From contig NC_133918.1 in assembly GCF_964199755.1 (NCBI RefSeq), positions 1,364,001-1,428,000 on the forward strand: a stretch of DNA of 64,000 nucleotides. Reading direction: 5' to 3'. Below, piece by piece: positions 10,743 to 23,500 of this stretch; position 1 is the first letter of the stretch, and each line of letters opens with the position of its first letter. The position numbers and the translations under genes are program-made. The DNA comes from Larus michahellis. Its lineage: Eukaryota; Chordata; Aves; Charadriiformes; Laridae. The notes under the pieces were generated by a model. It was not told where the DNA came from, did no database searches, and saw only the letters and a list, made by a program, of their open reading frames with translations.

Positions 10743-13735
10743 GCCACCGTGCCCACAGCCCCGACAATGTCCCCGCTGGAGCGGGGCCGGCTGGGGGTCT
10801 CCACAGTGAGGGGAGTGAAGGATGGGGATGCGAAAGCTGCTTAAGGGATTTGAATTCTTAATCCCCATTAGAAATTAATGTCCAAATCCCTGGAGTGGTG
10901 GCAAATCCCACCCCAGAAGTTCATTTTTCTTCAAAACAAAAAGAAACACAAGCTGCAGCATGCTGGACCGGCAGCCCAGGAGTGGGGCTGGCCGGGGTCA
11001 CCCACGGCCCCAGGCCATCGCCACGGGGCACCCACGGGTGACGTTTGGGGACAGCCACCCTCGTTTCACCCAAACATTGGGGCATTTCCTCCCAAGCTGG
11101 CCAAGTGTTTAAAAGCTCGGGGACGCTGCTTGGGAGCTCATCCCGGTGACCGCTCTCTCACCCTCCCTCACCCGGTCCTTAGCAAGTCCCTGGCACCTCC
11201 TCCCGTATTTTGGGAAAATATTTTCCTCTCCTGCAAAGCAGTAGCTGGTGCAGAAAATGGCCGAGCTCTGGGGAATCCAAGCGGGTTGCGTTGCTTTGGA
11301 AGCAATTCCCATCTGACTTGGCAAAGGGCTAAGCTCATTTTACACATGACTGACTTTCACACCTTTAACAAGAAGCAGTTTCTTTCTCCATGAGCAGTGC
11401 ATGTGGCAGTTAAATTGATTATTCGTTGACCGAGTGAGAACACGCAGCACAGAAACTCTATCGTACACCCAAGGCATTGGAAAAGGGCTACGGAAATGTC
11501 TCGAAAAGTGGGATTTCCCCCCATGCAACTATAACTGGATATATCCAGCCACACTGAGGGTCGTTGACAGGCATCACAGGTTGTGCTAAAGCCAGTGAAA
11601 AAGTCGAGGTATAAATTAGTTTTAAAATCTGGCTCTGGCTGGGCTTTCCCTGGCGTTTTCCCCTTGAAAGCTTCAGCAGCAGCGTTTCGTCCGTGTGGTG
11701 GTGTGTCCTGGACACGGGACAGGGAGCACCTGGCTGCAGGCTGAGCAACGGCTGGGACAAACCCTAGGCAGATGGGGCCGGGTTCAGGCTGTGCTTTGCG
11801 TTTTACTCCTTCCACCTCTCATGGAAACCCCTGATACGGGGCACGGGGACTCACACTGACACCCCTCTAAGGCTGGCCCCGGGCTGGGGGGGGGTTGCAG
11901 GGCCGGAGGAGGACGGAGCTGCGTGACCTTTGCACGACGCAGTGCCCTGCACTGTTTGGTCACTAATAGGGGCAAAAAGCTCAAAGCCATCGTCCTTGAT
12001 CCTGCCATGCTCATCGTCTCCCTTCGTGTCATCAGGATTTCTGTGCATTTCCACTCCCCTCTAGGAAAAGCCGTGTCTTGGGCAGGGGATGGCAGGCGGG
12101 GAGAGAGGGAAGGGCTTGTCACAACCCCGCAAGCCCGATGGCCACGGGATGGCCCTGCTCATCAGGTCAGGATGGCTACAGCCTTGTGCAACCAGGTTTG
12201 GAAGATCCAGGCAAGGACGGAGATAGCCCATGACTCTGGCCACCCATCCCAGGGCTCTGTCTCCTCCGGAGGAGGAGCTTTTTAGTGAGTCCCACACGAA
12301 TCCCACGAATCCTCAACGGGAGTTTGTCCCCATCGCTAGGCTCTATGGGGACTCAACCCCAGTGGCACGGCCCCATGATCCCAGAGGCTCAAGGGGTTTC
12401 TGCATCTGCCCCCGTTTCCAGCCAGCTGCAAGGGAACGGGCTCTTTGCTGCCATCCCAGCCCCGTCCCGGCGCCGCGGCTCCAGCTGGCAGGGCGTCCCT
12501 GGACCTTGGCAGCGCAGAAGTCGTGCTGTAATTTCCTTGCACAGGCAGTAATCCTAACGAACATCCTCGCCGCGAGGGAGCGCGGAGGGAGCCAGCCACT
12601 GTCAGTTTGAATGTTGTTTTAATTCAGGTTAATTAAAGGGTTCGGGCAAGAATAAACAAGCAGACAGCCTCCCCAAAGCAGCCGATAGGAGATCTGAACC
12701 CGAGCTGACAACCGCCCGCGGGAGGCGGCCGATCCCGGGGTGCCGAAGGGGGGATGCTCTGCTCGCAGCTGTGTGGGGCACAAACCCAACTTGTCCTACG
12801 CGGGTACCCAGAGCATCACCCTGAGACCCCAAACCACCTCGCAGTGGGGAGGAAAAGGTCCCAGGCCAGCCCAGGACCTGGCAGGTGCCCAAACCACTGA
12901 GACAGGAAGGAGGTGTTTCTTCAGGATGGGTCTTTGCAGGGATGTCCCTCCACCACGGGGTGTTGTGTGGGTGCCTCCCACCCCCGCTGCACCGTGTCAG
13001 GGGTGGGTGCCTGGGCTGAGCCCCAAATTTTTAACAAGGCGTGATGTGGATTTGTTCTGACAGGTCAGTGGCAGGAGCTCAGGACCAGATGAGCTTTCCA
13101 GGCTGAGCCAGCCTCCACGGGGGGCAGCCTTCTGCGTGCCAGGCTTCCAGCATCTGCCTCGACAGAGCTGGCTGGTGCCAACCCACCTGTTGGCGCACCC
13201 ACCTCCAAAGTTTAGGACAAGCCCTAAAGGATTGTTGTAAACTTTAGGAGAAGGCAGGATCCAGCATCTGGGCAGGGTTTTCTTGTGCAGCAGCGCGGGG
13301 TTCTGGCTGGGACGCAGAAGGACGCTCGGGGCCACGTGCCATCCGCGTGGGCTCTGTGCGCGGAGCGTGAGTTATTTCTTCTTTTTGCTTAAAGCTGCGC
13401 TTCTGAGGGACGCGTTCATGAAATATAAATGAGAAACCTGCTTTAAGCGGGCAGAGCCCGGAGATGAACGGCGAGTCTGCGCAGGCAGCAGCACGCAGCC
13501 TTTCATTTCCCAGCTGCAGTTAATAATTTATGATTTTCAAAACACGAGCTCTGATCTGGGAGCCCAAAATGCCCCGAGGGCTGGCAGGGCTCCCCCACTG
13601 CACGCTTCAACCAGTGCTTCACCCTCGACAACAGGCACTGTCCCCATGGCCACCCACACAGCACTCCACAGGATCCGTCCACAGCTTGCCATCACTGCCA
13701 GGAGCTGGGTCTGGTCCCCAGGGAGCGTGGGTGGC
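10743..13735. other. Intergenic sequence, no gene recognised
   Basis: Unique DNA with several AT-rich patches: near 10,850-10,890 (GAATTCTTAATCCCCATTAG), near 12,600-12,650 (TTTTAATTCAGGTTAATTAA) and 13,370-13,550. I found no credible exon on either strand. Confidence 0.5.
13370..13550. promoter_or_regulatory. AT-rich island, candidate regulatory element
   Basis: A moderately AT-rich block containing CATGAAATATAAATGAGAAA and, 90 bp on, CAGTTAATAATTTATGATTT. It contains POU/homeodomain-like words and no coding potential. Its function is inferred from composition only. Confidence 0.22.
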
Positions 13736-14370
13736 ATTGGTCGGCAATGGGTGGTCATGGGTTAGTGATGGGCTGGTGGGTGGTGATGAGTTAGTGATGG
13801 GAGGTGATGGTTGGTGATGGTGGTGATGGTGGTGATGGGTGGTGATGGGTGGCGATGGTGGTGATGGGTGGTGATGGGTGGCGATGGGTGGTGATGGTGG
13901 TGATGGGTGGTGATGGGTGGCGATGTTTGGTGATGGTTGGTGTTGGGTGGTGATGGTGGTGATGGTGGTGATGGTTGGTGATGGGTGGTAGATGGTGGTG
14001 ATGGGTGGTGATGGTGGTGATGGGTGGTGATGGGTGGTGATGGTTGGTGATGGTGGTGATGGTTGGTGATGGGTGGCGATGGTTGGTGATGGTGGTGATG
14101 GTTGGTGATGGGTGGCGATGGTTGGTGATGGGTGGTGATGGGTGGCGATGGGTGGTGATGGGTGGTGATGGTTGGCGATGGGTGGCGATGGGTGGCGATG
14201 TTTGGTGATGGGTGACGATGGTGGTGATGAGTTAGTGATGGGTGGTGATGGTGGTGATGAGTTAGTGATGGGTGGTGATGGGTTGGCAGATGGGTTGGGG
14301 ATGGCTGGCAACTGGTGGCAAGGGGTTGGTGATGGGTAGCAATAGGTTGGTGATGGGTGGTGATGGTATC
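13736..14370. repeat. GGTGATGG-type tandem repeat
   Basis: About 630 bp of imperfect trinucleotide-based repeats (GGTGATGGGT, GGTGATGGT, GGCGATGGGT) on the plus strand. The minus-strand frames give long His/Ser/Pro stretches that are translation of the repeat, not a gene. Unit lengths of 9, 12 and 10 bases are mixed, so the phase drifts. Confidence 0.95.
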
Positions 14371-17354
14371 ATAAAACTTCCCAGGTTTGGGGCAGAAGGA
14401 GTGAGAAGAGGGGTGATAGCTTGCTGGGGGGTTGAGTAAATCTGGATGAAAATTACTTTTCATAATCATCCCTGGGTGAGAACCTCAGGTTCTGCAATAC
14501 CAGCCTCTTCTGCAAGGAAAAAGACCCAGAATAGTTAATTTTGGGTGAGCTGATGCTAAGTCTACGCCCAGGAGATGCCAGGGGCTGGGCAGAGGTTCAG
14601 AGGGTTGGGGACCTGCTTGTGCCTGTGCGAGGGACAGCACTGAGCCAGATCAGTGACTTACAGCCGGGATTGGGACTCCTGAAGGACCAGGATGGTGAGG
14701 GGTTGCGAGGGGTCCAGGAGAGGAGACACAGCTCCAGGCGGATTGCCCAGAAAGGCAGGGTAGGGGTTCAGGCGAGGGGTTGGCATCCAGACAACCCCAT
14801 CATTTCCGCGCTGGAGCCCTCCAGCCCGGTTAAGCATCCTTTGCCGCCCTTGGGAGGAGGGTGATGCCAGACCCGCCGTCACCCGCTGTGACCAGGGACA
14901 CTTCCCTGGCTGCGCGTCCCCAGGCGTAGGCTGGCTCTAGGGCAGGGAGAAGGTCCCCAGTGGGTGGGAGGTGGCACTGGGGCCAGGCGAGGTGCCTTGT
15001 CTCCCACCTGCCCCTGTCTGGGCTGAACTTCCCCCTCCCGGCTTCTGCTCTGTTTTCAGCTCAGCTAGAAAACAAACACTTTCGGGTTGTTTTTTTTTTT
15101 TTCTTCTTCCTTTCCTAATTTAGATGGTCCCAAGGCCCCACAGGCAGATACAGGCGAGTTTATTCCTTCCCCGTGTTTACGGAGCTGCTGGAACATACTG
15201 CTCCTGCAAATATTACATCAAGAGAGCGTGGGGAAGGCTCAGCTTCCCCAGCACGGCTTAACCCTCACCTACATCTGCCTGTGGCTGCTCGCTACCTCCT
15301 CCCGTGCCCTGGCATCGCCCCCCAGCCGTGCTGCTGCCGTCTCCAGCTTGGCTCGGCGGTGGTGGCCAGGAGAGTCCCAGCGCCTGGTGCCGCACGGGCC
15401 CCCTTCACTTCAGCCTCAGCCACTTCTCCCTTGCCTGCTGTGTCCCCGGGGAGCGCGGGGACAGCACTGAAATGCCCCCGGGAGATCAGCTAATGCCCCA
15501 CCGTGTCCCCGACAGCCCTGCTCTGCCGTGGGGGTCAGACGAGAGGACAGGGCAAAGCAGGCACAGAGCTGGGCAAGGATGCAGAGACACCACAGGACCC
15601 TGGCTGGGCTTGACACGGGGCTCCTGCCACATCAGTGGGGACGGGGACAGTTTGGGACGCGGGTCCCTTGCATCCCGGGCTGAGGTGGGCTAACTGGGAG
15701 AGCTCATCCCTCCCTCAGCCATCTGGGTGGTCGGTCCCAGCCCTGTCAGAAAGCGTCCCCCAGGAGATGCCGGGATGGCTCTTGCACCAGAGGAATTGCC
15801 GCTGCCGGAGCCCTGGCCGGTGCCGGACACGGGCACGGGCTGTCGGTGGCTGTGAGTGCCAGGGCCATGCAGGCTGTCGCAACGCAACACGAGGCCCCGA
15901 GCTCTGTTTGCTTGGCTGGGACAACGTGTCACCGCCGAGGGAGCCCGGGTTGCGTCACGCCGGTGGAGAGGGGAGAGCGGTGCCCGGCCTCCCTCCGCTC
16001 CCCCGGCCAGAGGGAGCCGCCGGCTTGGCAGGACGCAAGGGCAAGGAGGGGGAGAGGACGGCGGCGGGAGGGCTGCGGGGAGACAGCAATGAAGATGGAG
16101 GGTTCGTTGCCTGCAGGAAAGAAACTGGGGGTGAGGAACACCCTGAGATGCTGGAGGGAAGGGCTCGGGGCTGGGGGCTGGAGGTTTTATCGGCTGTTCA
16201 TGAATACAGCTTGACTCAGCCACACAGTACTGGGGGGACAGGGATGCTGGTGAGACCCCTCCCAGCCACAAGAGCCCAGAGGAAATGGCATCAGGGGTGT
16301 CAGCGTCTTCCAGCATCGTCCGATGAGCCCCATCCCTCCTGGGCTGCCCCAGGATGCTGCCAGTGCCCTGCTTTTTCCCAGGGTCTGGCAGAAAAATGAA
16401 GTCAAAAATTCCCTTCATGGGATGGCCGGACAGACGGAGGTCTCCAAGGGGATGAGGTTAACGGGGACCGTTCCCTCTCTCCCGGATCCCGAGAGGTGGA
16501 GTCTGTGGCGTGAAGCCAGTGGGGCCGGTTCCCCCCTGCCGGCCAGCACCCAGCACCCAGCCCGCTGCCCACCACCAAGATTTCACCGAAATGCAAACGC
16601 CGGTTTGCCTGACCTGGCATGTCCAAGACGTCCAAAACCTCAGGCCAGTCTTGCCACCTCTTTCCGGGCAAGGACGAGTCACTGGCCCGGTGCTGCCTTC
16701 CCCAGGCCGGCAGTGACGCTGGGCACCGCACGGACTCTGGCACCGCATGTGGCCATGGGGGCGTCCACAGGCAGCGTCTGGGGTGAAGTTGGGGTTGTCC
16801 ATCACCACCGGCGGGGAGAAGGAGCTCTGTCCCCCCTCAGTGCTCCATGGGAAGGGACATCACCATCCTCCGAAATCAGCCCGGAGGTTGGGGAACGAGC
16901 CGGTCCCCGGGCAGCAGTGGGGTCAGGGATACCTGGAGAGGAGCTGGACCTTGGGGAGGGGTAGTGTGAGGACAGCAAAGGAAATCAGAGATACGGTCAG
17001 GAAATAACAAATGTGAGTCAGCTGAGAAGCATGCGGGCAAGGACAGCTTCGGAGAGCTAATCTGCAGGAGATAACACTGACGGGATGGAGGAGCCTCGGA
17101 GACGAGCTCATGGAATGGGAGAATCAAGGCATGGAGGTGTCTGAATCTCCAGCGGCCAGCGCAGCCCTTTGCATCACGTTCAGCTACGTCACCCCCGGGT
17201 GCCGGGGGGAGCACAGGGCTCAGCACCCAGCCTTGAGTGCTCTGGGCGGCACGTACGCTTTGGGATGCGTTTTGTAGCCCTCAAAGGTTTCCCCGAAATC
17301 CTGCACTGGGTGTTTATCCCCCGGCAGACAGGACTAGCTGTGGCGCAGCCTGTC

Positions 17355-17490
17355 TGCTTTTAGTCTGGTGGAGATTAAGCTCTCCGGGGCCTAATGGCAA
17401 TTCTTTTGGCAAGCGTTCAGCAGGCTTTAATCCATCTTATCTCCACTCTGAAAGGATGAATTAGGCGCCTCTCCAAGCGCTCAATGGGGA
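17355..17490. promoter_or_regulatory. Candidate conserved noncoding element with TAATCC and GATA words
   Basis: An island that includes GGAGATTAAGC, GGCCTAATGGCAATTC, GCTTTAATCCATCTTATCTC and GATGAATTAGGC within 110 bp. The density of homeodomain-like (TAATCC, TAAT) and GATA-like (TTATCT) cores, set in GC-rich DNA, resembles a developmental enhancer. This is a motif-based guess. Confidence 0.28.
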
Positions 17491-18029
17491 GCAGAAGCGG
17501 CGGGAGCTCTGGCGCTGCACAAGCTGCCGCGGGCGCCCCGGGGATGCCCTACATACGGCAAAGCTCCGGAGGAGCCGGAGCAGGAGACGGAGCAACCTGG
17601 GGGCTGGGGAAGGGGCAGCGCTGCAGGATGGCCGGCAACGCTTTCCTCCACGCAGCAGGACCCTCTCGCCCTTCTCCCCCTGAACATCCAGGTGTTGGGA
17701 TCACCAGGAGTCTTAGCCCGAATAACAAAGGCCCCAGTTCCCTTGGGATTTGCCTGGGTGGCTTCTTGGCTCATGGGTGAAGAATGGGGGCAACGTGGCG
17801 CCGCGCATCCCCGTGCAACGGCTCCCATGCCAACACCGGTGCCTGTCTGGCCCGTCCAACCCATCTGGTACCCAGGGATGTCCCTGCTCCCACGGTCCAG
17901 ATGCAGGAGTCTGGATGTGGTCACACATCCACACACCCTGAGTGACCCTTGTGTGGGGTGGTCCCACTGTCCCACTCACCACCCTGCCGTCGGTCACAGG
18001 GACTCCGAACTCGCCTTTTGCAAACCTGT

Positions 18030-18145
18030 CCTGACGTGGCTAATAATAACTGTGTTAATTAGGGAGCTCTCCCAGGCCCTGCATGATTCGTTTGGTCAGT
18101 TGTGGGGGATGTTGTCAGGGTAATGTAAATGAGGGGTGGCATTCG
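18030..18145. promoter_or_regulatory. Candidate conserved noncoding element with TTAATTAG and octamer-like words
   Basis: Contains GGCTAATAATAACTGTG, GTTAATTAGGGAG, GCATGATTCG and GGTAATGTAAATGAGG. The TTAATTAG palindromic core and the ATGTAAAT octamer-like word suggest homeodomain or POU binding. No coding potential is evident. Confidence 0.28.
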
Positions 18146-19204
18146 CCTCCCCAGCAGCCGTCTGGAGTGCTGGAGCCTCGCGTGTCTGAGACCCGAGGCA
18201 CTCGCTGCAAGTCAGGGCGACCTGGTTGGTGCAGGCACCGCAGGCAAGGACGCCACTCGGCTCAGCCCCACGTAGACATTTGGCCCCAGGAATGTCAGCT
18301 CAGACACCCGCTGAGCACGACGGCTGCTTGCACCCGTCTCCACCGCCGGCAGCCGAAGGCGAAGGGCTGTGTCCCAGCCAGGCTGTCTGCCCCGAGCCCG
18401 ATGGCTTTTAGATGGCTGCCCATCACGGTGGCATCTTGTCTTCTCCAAGCCCCTTCCACGTGAGATCAGAGAGGACAGTGAAACCTTCGTGGCCTTTGCA
18501 AAGCCCGAAATTTCCCACTTTTCTGCTGCCATGGGCGGCTGGGGGCTTCATTTCTTTTCAGCTGTGATATCCCTTGGGTGACAGATGGCATGGTGGCTCG
18601 CTGGCTCGCACACCCGCCCTGCCGGGGCCATGGCCGTGGCCTGGTTCCAGGACAGGGTCTCCCCGCGTCTGCCAGAGGGGACCGGGTTGCCCTGAGATCA
18701 GTCAGGGCCAGTTCGCAGGATGGTGGCAGAGCCTCTGTGGCATCGCCTGGTCCCGTCCTGGGACGCAAACACCCCTCAGCCGGGAAATGAGTTTCGGGGG
18801 GAGATTTCTTTGGGGCTGCGGCCGGCCGGCACCCGTGGGTGCTGCCGAGGGGCCCGTTGCCACTGGCTTGCCCTCCCGGGGGAGGCGAGGGGTGGGCGGT
18901 GCGATGGCTCAGCATCGCTGCCCGCTGCCGTCCTTGCTCCCGACCGCAGGGCTGTTTGCTCTGCGCCGAGCCGTGCCACCCGTCGGTCAGCGTCTGCCGT
19001 GGCCAAAGAGGCGGCGGAAGCTCTCTGGGTGCCGCCGGTGACACCCGGGCCAGCGAACCCGTCCCTCACACCAGCCCCCAGCCCCTGCCTTGTGTCCTGG
19101 GGGCTCTGCGGGGGCTCCAGACGTCCCTCCTTAGTCGGTGGGTCTTGGGGGGGTCTTTGCTGGAAGGTTTAAGCTGTGTCTCGTTTCTCTCCTTGGCGCC
19201 CAAA

Positions 19205-19300
19205 GCTCCTTTTTTTTTTTTTTTTTTCTCTTCTCAGGAAGACGAAAAGAATTAATTGAGCAAAGAACTAATTGAGAAGCGGAAAACAAAGCTGACAATT
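19205..19300. promoter_or_regulatory. Poly-T tract followed by duplicated TAATTGAG motif
   Basis: A long T run (about 19,210-19,227) ends in TCTCTTCTCAG, which imitates a strong 3' splice acceptor. It is followed by two exact copies of TAATTGAG at 19,253-19,260 and 19,269-19,276, 16 bp apart. The frame that reads SKELIEKRK from 19,256 meets a stop just upstream, so an exon starting at the pseudo-acceptor in that frame is not supported. A homeodomain-bound element is an alternative reading. Confidence 0.25.
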
Positions 19301-19929
19301 TTCAAACGGGGTGCTAAGCGCTTCAGGACCTGCCCATTGCTTTCTGCTCTAAGCGTGTTCTTTCGTTCCAACCCGCGCTCGTCCCGCTCCAGCCACCGGC
19401 CACCCCCGTGTCTATTCCTGTCCCGCAGAGCCCTGTGCCGGCAGAAACCCCCTCTCCGTGTTGCATCACCAGTTGAACTCCGGCGCCTGCCATCTCCAAA
19501 GCAACCAGCAGCTAAAATTAGTAGAAAGTTTGATCTGAGCCTGAGCCAAGCTTAATTTTTAATTGCTTCTACTTTCATTCCCGGGGCTGGGTTTGCCAAG
19601 GCGGTGGCAGGCGGGGGCTCGGTTACCCGCGGGCAGCGCTCCGGCCCGTCCCGGCACTGTGCCTGTCGGGATCGGTGTCCCTGCCACAGCCTGGGGTGTC
19701 CCGCCGCAGCCGGCCATGTCGTCCCCTGCTCCCTGGGCCCCCGGCCGGGCTCTCGGCGTCCCCAGGAGCCCCGTTTGTCCCTCCTGTGGCAGAAAGGATT
19801 TAGCACCTTGCTCCAGCCCCTGAAGGCAGGGGGCCCATTTTCCAGCTTTTGCTTTTTCAAAAGGCCAGTGTGATGTGAGGATTTGCAGCTAAATCCCAAG
19901 CAGCTCGTGGCATTCCTGAGTCCTTTCCC
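19301..19929. other. Intergenic sequence, no gene recognised
   Basis: Unique sequence before the pentamer array. The open frames here have no recognisable domain or splice context. Confidence 0.45.
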
Positions 19930-20515
19930 ACCCCTGCAGCCTTCTCTTTCCCATCCCGTGCCTGCAGCCTCCCTCTTCCCATCCCATCCCTTTCCACCCT
20001 GCAGCCTCCCCTATCTCATCTCATCTCATCTCATCTCATCTCATCTCATCTCATCTCATCTCATCTCATCTCATCTCATCTCGTCCCGTCCCGTCCCGTC
20101 CCATCCCATCCCATCCCATTCCACCCCATCCCTGCAGCCTCCCCTTTCCCAACCCGGCAGCATACCCCTTTCTTTTCCCATCCCATCCCATCCCATCCCA
20201 TCCCATCCCATCCCATCCCATCCCATCCCTGCAGCCTCCCCTTTCCCAACCCTGCAGCATAGCCCTTCCTTCCCATCCCATCCCATCCCATCCCATCCCA
20301 TCCCATCCCATCCCATCCCATCCCATCCCTTCAGCCTCCCCTTTCCCAACCCTGCAGCATAGCCTTTCCCTTCCCACCCTACCCCTTCCCTTCCCATCTC
20401 ATCCCATTGCATCCCATCCTTCCAGCCTCCCCTTTTCCATCCCTGCAGCATACTCCTTCCCTTCCCACCCCATCCCATCCCATCCCATCCCATCCCATCC
20501 CATCCTTGCAGCCTC
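19930..20515. repeat. ATCTC / CCCAT pentanucleotide array with a higher-order unit
   Basis: It opens with spaced CTGCAGCCTCCC words, then a pure ATCTC run (about 20,010-20,080), then blocks of CCCAT pentamers. Each CCCAT block is followed by the same non-pentamer linker (a variant of CCTGCAGCCTCCCCTTTCCC). Linker starts lie near 20,131, 20,228, 20,328, 20,418 and 20,504, so a unit of about 86-100 bp has itself been tandemly amplified. Minus-strand Gly-Met-Trp-Asp frames are artefacts. Confidence 0.95.
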
Positions 20516-23500
20516 CCCTGCAGTTGCTCAGGCAACTGAGCAGCGGAACGTTTCTGGCGTGGAGACACACAGGGAAGGCGAGAGTCTCCACTCACGCTCT
20601 CCTCTCCCAAATGCCTCCCTGAGCAGGGATTAGGAGGCTGCATTCCCGGTGTGGTTCACGGCTGCCACTGGAGAGAGTAGAAATAGTTTGGTCCTGGCTC
20701 AGAGCCCCTGGAACCTTCCACAAAATCCCCAAACACGCCGCGCTTGCGCTGACAAAGCAAACAGTTATTCAAATGACAAAGGTCACCTCTCCCCTTTTTG
20801 ACAGCTATTTTTGCACCACGTTCTGAAGTCCAAGGGTAAAGGACGGCTCTGTCCCTGCACCAGCTCAGGCTCTTAGAGGGATTTGGGAGAGAGGAAGAAA
20901 CCACCCGGGGGCAGGAGCCGGGAGAACAGGGTCCCTACGGCCAGGTTTTCCCACTGACGTCCCCCAAATCATCCAACGTGCCCCAAGCGGGGGCTGCAAA
21001 CATGTACAGGATGCGGTCGCTTAGGGGTTGTGCAGACGAGCAGCGCCTGCGAGGCAGCAGCACGGCCAGGTTTTGCCAAAGTCCTGAGGCTGCGGTGATG
21101 GTCTTCCCCATAAAGCGCAGGGAGCAGCCATCGGCTCCTCAGTGAGACTCGGCATCGTCTGCAAAGCAGCAAGTCAGTGCCAGCAGGTCCCGGCCCTGCG
21201 GGGCTGCCCGTGTGTCACCGGGGGCTGCGAACAGCCTCAGGATGCACCCAGATGCGGCCGGGGACTTCCCGGGATGGTCACGGAGGTGGAGGAAACCTCC
21301 GGGAGGGCCGAGCCTGGTGGTGGTGGTGGAGCAGCAGCTGCCTGGCACAACCCGTGAGCTGCCCTGACACAAGGGCAAACCCTCTCCCTTAGCACAGCAG
21401 TGCTTGAGGCATCCCCGAGTCCCACGCAAGCCTCCGGCCCTGCTGCAAGACTGCGTTCCTGATGATATTCCCATTTTCTGCAGAGTCCCAGGTGAGGCTG
21501 GTGACGGGGTGTCCCCCGGGAGCCGCGCACCGGGAGCAGGAAGGTGCACCAGAAACTGCCGGTGGGTTTTCACTTGTCGGTCCAAAGGCAATCCCGATGA
21601 GAGCAGAGCTCCCCAGCAAAGGGTACTGGTGAGGTTTTCCCTGCCCTGACCGTCTGTGCCACCTGCCATTCCTTCTTGCAGCATTAAACAAAAACCCTCC
21701 CAAATATGTAATGCAGGGAAGGTCACCTGGAGGCTGGGGACTCGCTCAGGGCCATCGCCAGCTCTGTCCTTGCCCAAGGGTGCTCTGCAAGGCTGGGACA
21801 CCCCCCCCGCCCTGTCCTTGCCCTCCCCGGACGGTCTCTCCCAATATCGCCTGGCAGAGGGTATCGATTTGGGTGGTTTTAGAAATGGCCACTTGGGAGA
21901 AGCAAAGCCCAAAGCTGCCCTTTTAAAGCGACACTTCCCAACGCAAACCCTAGTTTTGGCTGAAATGGAGGAGCTCCGTGGTCTCGGGGGGGTCACCACT
22001 AGCCACATGAACATGGCACCCCCAGCCTCTTTGTTTGACGGGAAACGGCCCATTTTGGATTCATTTCTTTGGGTTGGGGGGGGATTTTCTTGGACCGTGC
22101 TCAGGATTTACTTTTTCTCTGCACTTGGCAATGGGGAAGGAATTTCCAGGCACCCCTGAGCCACGTAGGTGGGTTCTTGGCATCGGGATTGTTTTCCTCT
22201 AGGTGCCTGGTTTTCCTTGCGGTGGGAGGATCCCCCAGGTGCCCAACCCAGGGCAGCTCCACGTCCTGTACGCAGCGCCGGGGGGGTGAGGTGGTCCCAA
22301 GCGAGCACCCCGGCAGCCTTGGACCCACCCCAGCTTTGTTACCGTCTGGGGAGCAAAGTCCCACGGATCGAAACCCCCGTCTACGCCAGGTAAAAGCCCC
22401 ACAGCGTTTGTTTTTCTAAGAAATTCTGACGAAACAGAGCTTGGCCCACCCCAGCCCTGCCCGTGCAGAACCCCTTCGTGCCCACGTGCTCCTTCTCCGG
22501 GCTTTGCAAGAGAATGGGAGACCAAGCTGGGTGCGGGGGCGCCCCAGGCCAGGTACCGGTGGGTGCTGTGTGCCGGGCAGCTCGCCCCCAGGGACGCCGA
22601 GCCCCCGCAGCAGGGACGGGGCCGCTGTGAGCGCGGGAGAGCTCACGTCCACCCTGCGGGCAGCGAAACGCTCCCGTCACAGCTCAGGAAGCAGCCGAGG
22701 TCGCTGCCACAGCAGGGAAAAGTGGCTGGAAACGGGGCCAGCTCCCACCTCCGAGCCCCTTGGCTCCCCCGGGGATCTGGAGCGCCCCCCCGCCCCCCAG
22801 CCCACCGAGCTCCCATTTCACCAGTGAAGCAACTGGGAAAAGGGCTACCGGAGCTTTCGGCGCTTTGGTGCGTTTTCATCCGTTTCTTTTCTTCATCGCC
22901 TAGTGCCTGCACGTCCCGTGGGGTGGGACGTGAAAATCTGGGAAAATTCAGAGTCTGAGCATGGAAATCCGGAAGAATCTCAGCTAAGACACATTTATAT
23001 ACCTTACTGGAAAATGTTCACGACAGAGAAAGCCTTTTTTTTGTCACTTCTTTTTGGCCCCCACCCCACAGAGCCTTTGCCGTCCCTTCCCCTTACCTTC
23101 TCAACGGGACCTTCTGTAGCAGCAGGAAATATCCCGACTTCCCAGACGCATCCCGAGGCCATTCTTCCCGGACACTCTGTTACGCACCTGGGTACGTGGT
23201 TTGGATGCAGCTGGCCGGGCTGGCTGAGAAACGTCACCGCCTGGGCTATTGAGGCTGTGCTTTGGCCACCGGAGCCGGACGGGGAGCCCGAGCGTCACGT
23301 CGCCTGAGTTGTGATCCAAGGAGGAAGGCGCTGGGGAGAGGTTTGATTCCCAGCTGGCTTTTGACGACTGCGCCCAAAAGCCCGTGGGCTTCTCCGGGAT
23401 TTGTGAGGCAGAGATTCAGCGCTAGATCTTAAGCAGAAAAAAATTCAGGTTCGACATTTTAGCAGAAGTTAACAATTCAATGTGAGGTTTTGTTCCTTCC

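Larger units (their letters stand above)
14371..19199. other. Intergenic sequence, no gene recognised
   Basis: Mostly GC-rich unique DNA. Two AT-rich islands are listed separately (17,355-17,490 and 18,030-18,145). A pyrimidine run at about 15,091-15,115 (poly-T then TTCTTCTTCC) is simple sequence. I could not support any exon. Confidence 0.5.

Noticed and set aside
9082-10804. Overlapping minus-strand frames with repeated ERSSSHLPGPACPGGDGE
   Set aside because: The 49-bp unit is not a multiple of three, so every frame cycles through the same peptides. No gene is implied.
13619-14469. Histidine-rich proteins on the minus strand
   Set aside because: Artefact of the GGTGAT-type repeat.
19256-19555. 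99-residue basic open frame beginning SKELIEKRK
   Set aside because: It needs a non-ATG start, has an in-frame stop just upstream that blocks the nearby acceptor-like site, and matches no family I know.
20066-20643. Gly-Met-Trp-Asp repeat protein on the minus strand
   Set aside because: Artefact of the CCCAT pentamer array.
23335-23365. Possible tRNA T-arm around GGTTTGATTCCCAGC
   Set aside because: No matching acceptor, D or anticodon stems could be drawn around it.
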